Assembly: GCA_917880885.1 (NCBI GenBank) | Contig: OU862910.1 | Span: 20,782,710 to 20,846,709, forward strand | Reading direction: 5' to 3' | Source: Limnephilus marmoratus | Taxonomy: Eukaryota > Arthropoda > Insecta > Trichoptera > Limnephilidae | Length of the DNA: 64,000 nt | Shown: positions 1-64,000 of the stretch, piece after piece | Layout: each line of letters starts with the position of its first letter | Position numbering within the stretch: position 1 is the first letter of the stretch | The notes under the pieces: model-generated | The model's input: the letters and a program-made list of their open reading frames with translations, nothing else | Database searches by the model: none | Told to the model about the DNA's origin: nothing | Program-made: the position numbers and the translations under genes

Positions 1-529
1 ACAGGTTTTTTCCGCTTGAACTGCATGAAGAAATGCATGCCTTGAATGCCTATACAAAGTTGAGACTTGATCATTCCACCTAGGAACAATGTTATACTTT
101 GTTTGGAGTCTTTTATTTTTAAATGCTTGTATGGCAGAGTTTCTCATTAACAAAGGTGTCGTAAAGATAATAAAGGTCCATTTTGTTATCTTCAATATCA
201 CAGTTTAGTCTCTGACATCTTATGGCGTCTGGAGGTTTTTGGAACAGAAATTTAATTGCCAAGGCGTTGTAAATTTTAACACACTTTTCAGACTTTGCCG
301 CACATTTTCAAAAAATTCTTGATGGAATTTGTCTGTGGTTTGTAACGGGGATTAGAGCCAGATCTATGTGGACAGTCAGTGTGAGATGATTGGACCTCAA
401 CATAACTTAAAAAAGGTGCATGTAAAAAAACACTAGGTATATTTTCAATTTTCATTAGTTTCGTCAAATTTTTCAACTTTTGTCGGTGCAGTCGCGGGAA
501 TACGTAATGGCTAGGAGGCAGAAACATCA
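1..529. other. no gene recognised
   Basis: The bases before the minisatellite form short ORFs only. I see no splice-bounded exon, RNA gene or repeat end here. Confidence 0.4.
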
Positions 530-1935
530 AAGGTTGAAACACTGTGCAGCAGAGATCTGCTGGGAACTGGACGAACACTACTGCCTTGTGGAACACGGTG
601 CACGAGAGTACTGAAGGGCAACAGTTGAATACCACTGCCTTAAAGCCAGACGATGCTCTGTATTCAGGGGATGTAGAAAGTGGAACACTGTGTATGAGAG
701 TACTGCGGGGTACAGATTGACCACCTCTGCTTTAAGTTCACATGATGCCTTAAAGCCACACGATGCTCCGTATCCAGGGGATGTAGACAGTGGAACTGCG
801 GGGTACAGGTTGAGCAACTCTGCTCTTTATGTTCACACAATGCATTAAAGCCACACAATGCCTTAAAGCCACATGATGCCTTAAAGCCACATGATGCCTT
901 AAAGCCACACGATGTATCCAGGGGATGTAGACCGTGGAACACTGTGCACCAGAGGACTGCGGGTTACTGTTTGAGCACCACTGTTTTAGTTCACACGATG
1001 CTCCGATCCAGGGGATGTAGACAGTGGAACACTAGTACTGCGGGGTACAGGTTGAGCACCTCTGCTTTAAGTTCACACGATGCCTAAAAGCCAAACGATG
1101 CTCCGTATCCAGGGGATGTAGGCAGTGGAACACATGTGTACCAAAGTACTGCAGGGCTCAGGTTGAGCACCCCCGCTTTAAGTTCACACGATGCTCCGAT
1201 CCTGAGGATGTAGGCAGTGGAACACTGTGTTCGAGAGTACTGCAGTACTGGAGAGTACTGGTTTAGCACTAATACTTTAAGTTCACACGATGCTCCGATA
1301 CAGGGGATGTAGGCAGTGGAACACTGTGGACCAAAGCACTGCAGGGCTCAGGTTGAGCCCCACTGCTTTAAGTTCACACGATGCTCCGATCAAAAGGATG
1401 TAGGCAGTGGAACACTGTGCACAAAAGTATTGCAGGACAATAAGAGCACTGCCTTAAGGCCAGACGATGCTCCGTCTGCAGTGAAACACTGTGCACCAGA
1501 GTACTGCGGAGTATTGGTTGAGCACCACTGCTTTTAGTTCACACGACACTCCGATCCAGGGGATGTAGGCTGTGGAACACTGTGCACGAGAGTATTAAGG
1601 GGCAACGTTTGAGCCACACTGCTTTAAGTTCACACAACGCTCCGATCTAGGTGATGTAGGCAGTGGAACACCGCGCACGAGAGTTTTGAAGTTCAACAGT
1701 TGAACACCACTGCCTTAAGGCCAGACGATGCTCCATATACAGGGGATGTTGGCAGTGGAACACTGTGCACAAGAGTTCTGCGGGGTACCGATTGAGCACC
1801 ACTGTCTTAAGGCCACACGATGATCGCAAACCAGGTTAGGATATGCAGTGAAACATGTGCACCACAGTTCTGCGGGGTACCGGTCGAACACGCCCTTAAG
1901 ACCACACGGTGCTCTCAATCCAAGGGATGAAGCCA
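530..1935 (+). repeat. minisatellite, about 14 diverged units of about 75-115 bp
   Basis: A phrase like GATGCTCCGATCCAGGGGAT, followed by GTAGRCAGTGGAACACTGTG and an ACTGCGGGG block, recurs near 651, 763, 912, 991, 1098, 1190, 1290, 1381, 1466, 1543, 1636, 1726, 1820 and 1907. Most spacings are 90-100 bp. Between about 845 and 915 a shorter unit (GCCTTAAAGCCACACGATG) is repeated about five times. Many small ORFs cross the array because of its periodicity; none looks like a gene. Confidence 0.9.
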
Positions 1936-2459
1936 GACACTCGCGTGTACACTATCGTGCAGGTTGCTGGATTCCATGCGGATACTATCCCCACCAGCAG
2001 GTGAGTGCAGGCCACCCTGGGACCATTGTATAAAGACAACGGAGAGCCGAGACCGAAGCCCTGAGAACAAATAATATAATAATGTGAGCAAAGTCGGAAT
2101 GGCAGATTATTAAATGATAGGTACGAATCAAGGATATTGAAATTTAAGAGATGTGTTATCCGCAGTTTTTACTGGGTGGGACTGCGCTTCCGGGAGTCGC
2201 CGATATTGTTTACCAATTAACGAATAAACTGAATGAACGAATAAACTAAACGAACGTTAAACTAAATGAACGAATTCTTTCCGTACTCAAACTATATTGT
2301 TAACCAATACTGATTCTTTTTGTATGCAAACTACTTCGATTAGGTAGTAGTCCGCCGACAGTTGCGCGGACATCATAGCATATCTCTTTTGTCATTCAAT
2401 ATCTTTGGTACGAATTCTACTTTTCAGAATTTGACTTATCTTTAATCAGCATTTAAATG
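1936..2459. other. no gene recognised
   Basis: Unique-looking AT-rich sequence with a few short GAACGAATAAACTAAAT repeats near 2220-2270. No feature can be supported. Confidence 0.4.
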
Positions 2460-2515
2460 TTATTTTTTTGTGATAATACAACCCAAGAGTCCGAACTGCT
2501 CTTAACCATCTAGAG

Positions 2516-3764
2516 CAGCGGTCGTCACACTTTTCTGGACCGCGGGCCACACAATTATGATTTCGGGGGGGGGGGGTTGTACCCTTTTGTTTAGCAAGTT
2601 AAAAAAGCAATTATTTTGTATTTAAGTACCGGGTTGCTACCTCCTTCCGTCTTGTGTTCATGATATATTGTCAATTCTTACTAATAATAATAATACACGT
2701 AAAATCATAATATTATATACCTACTTAAAAAAAAATTATGTAGATCTGTAATGGAATCTTTCAGTTCAATTTTCATCCACTTCCGGATCTATCAAAATGT
2801 GTGAATTTTCGCATACGTGATAAAAATGATTACAATACATAAATAACAAAAATTAACCAACATTATTTGCTTTATTAGTATGTGATAAACGCGTTTTTTT
2901 AATCTTTTTTAGACCATTTTTTTTTACCTACCCACGCCCTCACTGTGCCATCTCTACGCCCTCTAATTTTCTCTAAGTCTTCTACTGCCCCCCTGAAAGT
3001 CTCAAACGACCACAAGGGGACGTTATCGCCCACGTTGAGAACATACGACGTACACTATGCGCGCGTTCAAAATTGACTTAGGATGTTCGTTATTTGTTTT
3101 TGGAGTGTTATGCCGTGTTGCGCTACCTCATTCTTTAGCCAACGTTTTGGACAGCGTTGCAATGTCCATCATCAGGGCAGATCCGGCAGATCACACATCT
3201 CCTGGATCTGCCCTGATAATTGCCCTGTGATCTGCCGGATCTGCCCGATGATGGACACTACAACGCTGTCCGAAACATTGGCTAAAGAAGAAGGTAGCGT
3301 AACACGGCATAACACACCAAACACAAACAAGGAAAATACTTTTGACCGTGAAAATCTAAAAACCTATCTGACTTAGGATGTGTTCAAAAACTAGCTGGGC
3401 GTTTTAAAATCAAATGTCAATCAATTAAAATCAACGTTTTAAAATCATAAGGGTATGCGTATACAAATATTTGAAAAAAAAACGTATAGTATAATCGTAC
3501 ATGAAAAAAAATATATTTAAAAAGAAAACGGCAGATATTTATGCGGGCCACAAAAACCGAATATTTTAATTATACATGAAAAAATATATATTTAAAAAGA
3601 AAACGGCAGATATTTGTGCGGGCCTCAAAAAAACGGATAAAATATAGTATAATTGTTTTGCAAAAAAATGGATAGTATAATTGTTTCATGAAATAAAATA
3701 TTTAAAAAGAAAACGACAGATATTTGTGCGGGCAGCACAAACATCCGCAGTTTGACGACCACGG
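2516..3764. mobile_element. non-autonomous hAT element, 1249 bp, with 8-bp TSD ATCTAGAG
   Basis: The left end reads CAGCGGTCGTCACACTTTT and the reverse of the right end reads CCGTGGTCGTCAAACTGCGG. A perfect duplication ATCTAGAG flanks it (2508-2515 and 3765-3772). No transposase is visible inside. The right part has three tandem copies of a unit ending ACGGCAGATATTTGTGCGGG (about 3500-3735). It also carries the foldback element at 3087-3368. Confidence 0.85.
3087..3368. mobile_element. foldback element with 13-bp TSD, nested in hAT
   Basis: Two inverted arms of about 115 bp meet near 3210; each carries TTAGCCAACGTTTTGGACAG-type and CATCATCAGGGCAGATCC blocks. The direct repeat TGACTTAGGATGT flanks it perfectly at 3074-3086 and 3369-3381. 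A second member lies at 43248-43520. The 97-aa ORF across it is a product of the palindrome and has no recognisable domain. Confidence 0.75.
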
Positions 3765-4176
3765 ATCTAGAGCCAGTTGGCATATTATTATGCTGTGAGG
3801 CTAAGGCGGTGGGGAGGGGAAGAAGATGGGAAAGATGATGTTTGGAACGTATTTGTCTATTCAGACCTCGTCTCCGTACACACCTAAAGCGATATAAAAT
3901 ATCCTGCAAAGTTTCAATTCTGATTGGTAGTCCATCACGGCGATACTGAACTAAGGATAAACTGTATTGTATTAGAAATCTTTCTTTAAAATTGTAAGTA
4001 ATAAATGTAGGTACGTTATTTGAATAAAAATCATTATGAGCATGCCGGGATTTGATCCTGCGACTTCTAGATTCATAGCCGAGGATCTCAACCCCTCGGC
4101 CGCAGAGGTTTTAAAAGGCCTTACGTTAACTCCACACAAGAGGCCAATGACAATAATTTTCTGTAGTTGTATTTAA

Positions 4177-4486
4177 CCCGTCTGCTTTGTTCAATATATT
4201 CGCACCTCACAATCTGGAAGCCTCGGATTCTGAAAAAAATTCTGAAACCGTCACTTTGGATCGAGATTGTAAAATATCTATGCAAGATAGCTTTCATATT
4301 TCAAAGACAATAAGAAGCATCATTTTGTTCTCTTTCTGGTTAAAAGAAAAATACATATGTTTGCATGAGAGGAAGAGAGATATATAGCTTTTAAAATGTA
4401 AGGTCGCTCGGGACGTTTTTGGTCTTATGAAAGTATAGCGCGATTACGTGTTTTGGGATGTATTTATTCCTAAACAAGCAGACGGG
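4177..4486. mobile_element. piggyBac-type MITE, 310 bp, TTAA target
   Basis: TTAA (4173-4176) is followed by CCCGTCTGCTT, and the right end is AAGCAGACGGG followed by TTAA (4487-4490). TTAA duplication with CCC...GGG ends is diagnostic of the piggyBac superfamily. There is no transposase ORF, so it is non-autonomous. Confidence 0.85.
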
Positions 4487-4699
4487 TTAAATGTACGATT
4501 TGGTGGAAGTCCTTGATGGGTGGGAAGGCGAGTCTATTGCCTGTCAGCATATTATGGGGGAGGATATGGGCGGTGCTCGCATCGACACTATCCAGACACC
4601 TAGTTTAGGTCTCCCAACACTCCTTCCATCTGCAGGATTACATAGAATACTCCTCAATTCATATCTGCGTTATATTCTTTTTTGTGAATGGTTCCATGA

Positions 4700-5750
4700 T
4701 AGTTGATCCGCCAACAGTTGGATCCTGGCATACTTATATACAATATGCAGTTGGTTAAGGAAAAATACAATATACCTAATTACACAAATAATTAAGTGAC
4801 CCCAAAGGGATATGCAGAGAGGATGTAACGCCGAATACCAAAAGTATAAATCATATTTTCTTTCAAATGCATCAAGGAAAAATCTAATCACCTATCGAAA
4901 AGTTTATTAGATAGTGGCGAAGCTAGCATGGGTTGCACCCGGGGCGGACAACGTGGTGTCACTCCCCCCCCCTTCCCAATTTCGACTTCACAAATGTGTA
5001 GAAAATTGGTCAGTTCTGGAGGGAGCGGGGGTGGCCAGAGAATTTGGTCTATAAAAAGGCCGTCAGGCAAAGACATTCCACGGGGAGCCATAGAGCTATG
5101 AAAATATAAATAACTTATTAAAAATAATTCAATATTTTTATGACAATATCCTTCGTAATTTTTTTTCCACGGTCGGGTGCCACCTCCCATCAGGTGCAGT
5201 GTCAACCCCCCGTCGGGTGGCACCCGGGGCGGTCCTTCCCCCCCTATATACCAGCGCAAAAGTACAAAAAATCGACAAAGTATATAAATTCGTTCGATAT
5301 TCGTACCAACTAATTATTAGGGGTATTTTTGAAGTCGATTTTACTTTTGAAATTGGTAAAAACATAATGCACAAAAAATTATAATCGAAGTGAAAACTTC
5401 TTAAGCACCATTGTAATTTGTGGAGGCCTCAGCACGGGTAAGCCACCCAGTGAGGCCAACATTATAAAATTAAACTATAACATGTAAATTATGTATCTAA
5501 TAAAAAATCACTTGAAACACAAAATAGCAACACTAAAAAGGGACAAACACATACATTTATAGGATTTAGCCTGCAAGAGAATGGGAAAGTATAATAGGCC
5601 TCCTCTTTATGCCGTGCTTCATAGCCTCCCCACTCTTTTCAACTTTGGTTTTCTGGAGGTTTCACTTCTACTGCGTGTGAATTGCACACTCTATTTTTAA
5701 AGTAAATATCATTTCGAGAGGCCAATTGTTGGCGGATCAACTGTCGGGTC
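4700..5750. repeat. inverted repeat pair bounding about 1 kb
   Basis: TAGTTGATCCGCCAACAGTTGG at about 4701-4722 is inverted at about 5724-5746. The interval holds a GC-rich palindromic patch with ACCCGGGGCGG twice (near 4938 and 5227) but no coding potential I can recognise. This may be a further TIR element; no clear target duplication was found. Confidence 0.4.
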
Positions 5751-5764
5751 ACCTATGTATATGA

Positions 5765-6480
5765 ATACTGAACAAGAGTCCCAGGTGCCCATGGCATTAA
5801 CAATTGGGGTAAGGACATGTGCCTGATTTTAAAGTTCGTAATATGTAATATTTGATATTTTTGTTGCGTACAAAAAAAAAGTATTTTTAAAATAATTGAA
5901 ATTGAATTTTGTGGGGCTGAAGGAAATGGAGATAACGTGGATAATAATAAGTTTTAAAAGTACCTGGCTATTCAGACCTGGTCGCTAAATAAATCTAACC
6001 AAAAAACTTTCCGATTCTGAATCGTGATCATTCACCAGGGCGATACTAAGCATTTTCAGCAGTGGCGGCTCGTGACTTTTAGGTGTGCTAGAGTGCTGAT
6101 ATTACAAAAAATGGCATTATTGATGTTGTTGTATCCGAAAAAAAATTTTTTTTTTTTTTGCAAATTAGTTTTTTGTATGAAAAATTTCAGGAAGTTTCAG
6201 TTTGGCCGTGCGCCGCACGGATTTCCTGAAAAAACTTCATACAAAAACCGATTTTTGAAAAAAAAAAAAAAAATTTTTTTCGCCTACGATAACACCCGTA
6301 ATGCAATTTTTTTAGTAATAACACCCTAGCACACCCAAAAGTCACGAGCCGCCACTGATTTTCAGTATAAGAAACTAGAAGGAAATAGCAAGAGACCAGC
6401 AGGAGTGGATGTGTTTCCTGTAGATGGACAAGGCTTCTTGGAGAGTAACTGATAGAGGTGTGGCGCCAGGATGTACTTTA
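5765..6480 (-). mobile_element. SINE family A copy, split by hAT MITE
   Basis: Plus-strand landmarks ACAAGAGTCCCAGGTGCCC, CTGGCTATTCAGACCTGGTC and CCAGGGCGATACTAAGC appear in the order expected for a minus-strand family A SINE. It is interrupted at 6060-6357 by a palindromic hAT MITE. The head on the far side of the MITE is not clearly recognisable. Confidence 0.6.
6060..6357. mobile_element. palindromic hAT MITE, 298 bp, TSD ATTTTCAG
   Basis: The ends CAGTGGCGGCTCGTGACTTT and AAAGTCACGAGCCGCCACTG (plus-strand right end, one mismatch) are inverted, and the two halves pair over almost the full length around 6215. A perfect 8-bp duplication ATTTTCAG lies at 6052-6059 and 6358-6365. The 101-aa ORF inside is the palindrome read through. 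Confidence 0.9.
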
Positions 6481-6905
6481 TATTATGTAACTTCTAAGAC
6501 TTTTTACATTATCTCACAGAGGAAGCCACCAGAAAAATAATTTCCATAATCCGTTTCACAGTCGAGCTGTTGAACTAAAAAAAGACCCATTCTCAAGTGA
6601 CAAATGTTGAGCTTGAACAAATGTTGGGATAAGGGTTTGGCGTGTGTCCCGATTATGCACCGATGCCGGAGGGATCAATGACGCTACTCCTCGGAGCATC
6701 TTCCAGTGAAATACCGGTAGAACAAGAAAGCATTCCCATTGGTCGCTGTGCTCTGAAGATTGCAATCCGTTCATTATGATTGGGGAATCTATAAAACGGA
6801 CTGCCTGTTTCTGCAGTGAGTGGGTTATTTTCAAGTATTTTGGGGCTCCAGACCAGAGGTGGCTGTCAAATTCAATAGTGGTGCACACTTGATGACTGCA
6901 CATGA
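6480..6905 (-). pseudogene. LINE reverse-transcriptase C-terminal fragment
   Basis: The minus strand reads SHLWSGAPKYL, QKQAVRFIDSPII, SLIPPASVHNRDTRQT and FFSSTARLWN. This is the usual end of Jockey-type ORF2 proteins after the polymerase domain. It is broken by frameshifts and has no catalytic motif. A related piece lies at 62490-62720. It sits about 100 bp from protease exon i, in the following intron. Confidence 0.7.
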
Positions 6906-7008
6906 TTTGAAAGGTAACTCGTCATTTAAGACAGAGTGTCTTGGATCTGGTGCAATGTTTCTAATACAGTTATAATCTTGGTTCATAATGCATCCCAACA
7001 TTACATAC

Positions 7009-62893
<55,885 letters not shown>

Positions 62894-63094
62894 CTGTAAC
62901 ATTCCACAACAGAAACATTTCGTGACTAGAGATCGATAAACAATGCTCTTTCAGGAATGAACATTGTTTATCGATTTCTTGGTGTAAAAAAGCCTGAATC
63001 AATGTTATAATTTCTACATGACTTCTATGAAATTCATAATTTCATTAATTAGAGTACCAGACGTAGGTAGGTATCTATAGTATTCAAATGAGGG

Positions 63095-63790
63095 TCGTTT
63101 AGAGTGCTTTCTGATACCAAAATCAAATTACAAAATAACTGGCAGGCATTTCTAACATTAACCCCAGAAATACGCATGTATGATATACAAGTCCCACGCA
63201 TCGTTTCTCGCCAACAACATCGGTCCAATCACCTTACTGAGACTCCATGCGATATTTGGAAGCGAACGATTAATTATCATTCCTTATTTAGATTCTCTAA
63301 TATCTGCATTGGAGCAGCGTTTTGGTGACCAAAATTTGCCTGCTTTCGGATTAATGTCGCTACATCCCAGTACAATGTTGAATACGTCGTTAATTGATTT
63401 CAAAGAAAAAGCACAAAGTTTTTGCCTATACTACGATTTACTTAATTTTAATCCAGAAGCCGAACTATGGTATAAAAAATGGCAGATTATGGCAGGTATG
63501 ACCAGAGAAGATCTCGAAAAACTAGATTTTACTGAAGTGTTAAAGGAGGCGAACATTTTCTTTCCCGCAACAAAAAAGCAATACTTATTTCCTTGGCACA
63601 ACCTTGCACTACAAGTACCTAACATAGCGAGGTCCTTTTCTACAGTGCGTTGTGTTAAACTGAGATCAACGATGACTTAAAACCGTTTGAACACGCTATG
63701 TATGCTCAGTGTACATCAAACCATGGTACAAAAAACTAAGGATACAATTGAATCTGAGGAGTTAACGGTTTTGTGAAGAACCTCGTCGAC
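63095..63790 (+). pseudogene. hAT-type transposase, C-terminal part
   Basis: A first frame has VPRIVSRQQHRSNHL and IWKRTI; the second (63180-63680) has IIPYLDSLISALEQRFGDQN, ALQVPNIARSFSTVRCVKLR and STMT; a third has NTLCMLSVHQT. IPYLD-LI--LEQRF, then ARSFST-R--K--LRSTM and LC-LSVH are typical of the TTF/DUF4371-type hAT proteins. Two frame changes break it. A TIR-like CTAGCTACGCCCTTG follows at 63932-63946 after a C tract, which may be its right end. Confidence 0.8.
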
Positions 63791-64000
63791 TACTTTTTTG
63801 AAAAATAAATTAATTGATGTATATTTTGTTTTTCATTTTTAATGTAACCTATCCCGTTGTTCATACAGCATTATTTACCTTAATTCTTGGTTTGTCTACG
63901 CCTGCCCCCCCCCCCCCCTTAACAAAATCCTAGCTACGCCCTTGCCAGTAGGTGCTGACTCGTATGTATGTGTGAAGATGTATGAATGTCATACAAGCAA

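Larger units (their letters stand above)
2460..4120 (-). mobile_element. tRNA-derived SINE (family A), split by a hAT insertion
   Basis: On the minus strand the SINE starts near 4120 with a tRNA-like head (GGCCGAGGGGTTGAGATCCT and a B-box-like GGATCAAATCCC). It continues through the body down to 3773 and resumes at 2507-2460. The body includes the family landmarks GGCGATACTG and TTCAGACCTCGTC in plus-strand reading. The break is exactly at the 8-bp duplication of the hAT element at 2516-3764. Other family A copies lie at 5765-6480, 29405-29830, 43591-43922, 43960-44282 and 56640-57140. Confidence 0.75.

Noticed and set aside
530..1935. CRISPR-like array
   Set aside because: Units are long, diverged and contiguous with no unique spacers, and the genome is eukaryotic.
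3083..3376. 97-codon ORF similar to the ORF at 43300-43557
   Set aside because: Both lie in copies of the same palindromic foldback element, and the similarity is that of the repeat.

Overview
The window is intronic, transposon-rich DNA from an insect nuclear genome. The evidence is GT-AG introns, CLIP-domain serine protease exons, tRNA-derived SINEs, Ty3/gypsy, hAT, piggyBac, pogo and Harbinger elements, and AT-rich spacers. I cannot fix the insect order from the sequence alone.

One minus-strand gene spans almost the whole window, from 62893 down to 7009. Nine exons can be read (62790-62893, 56348-56408, 56143-56246, 44931-45048, 41807-41952, 36517-36626, 33500-33655, 32322-32433, 7009-7137). 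Each has consensus splice sites, and all eight junctions agree in phase, giving 346 uninterrupted codons. The protein has two tandem CLIP domains, then a chymotrypsin-fold domain of the snake/CLIPC kind. It looks like a non-catalytic homolog: the IVGG activation site is gone and the Cys42-Cys58 pair is lost, although His57 and Asp102 remain. The signal-peptide exon (right of 62893) and the exon expected to hold the GDSGGP region (left of 7009) were not found. Exons make up about 1.9% of the span; the rest is intron filled by mobile elements.

Layout. 1-7000: a minisatellite (530-1935), a SINE split by a hAT element that itself carries a foldback element (2460-4120), a piggyBac-type MITE, a second SINE split by a hAT MITE, and a LINE fragment. 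7138-32321 is one 25-kb intron. It holds a complete, apparently young Ty3/gypsy element with matching 645-bp LTRs (8705-16902), a 7.1-kb LTR element without gag or pol on the minus strand (17995-25140), both ends of a pogo/Tigger-like element, and a hAT with a SINE inside (28862-30426). 32434-45000: retroposon fragments, a solo LTR, a second piggyBac-type MITE, tRNA-bearing repeats with inverted ends, and a 3.3-kb palindrome interrupted by a hAT and smaller elements. 45000-56142: a four-level nest of elements (46935-49580), a broken YqaJ-nuclease gene, a Harbinger MITE beside a decayed extra CLIP exon, and a Jockey/CR1-type LINE that lies about 40 bp from a coding exon. 56409-64000: SINE and LINE fragments, paired inverted repeats, a hAT with a transposase remnant, and a second hAT-type transposase pseudogene.

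Most useful observations: the reconstructed double-CLIP serine protease homolog and its fossil third CLIP exon; the non-autonomous LTR element using the same tRNA-Lys-type primer site as its gypsy neighbour; an unusual zinc knuckle and a long repeat-bearing 3' region in the gypsy element; at least six hAT insertions with perfect 8-bp target duplications; and tRNA-Thr-like cloverleaves inside elements with inverted ends.
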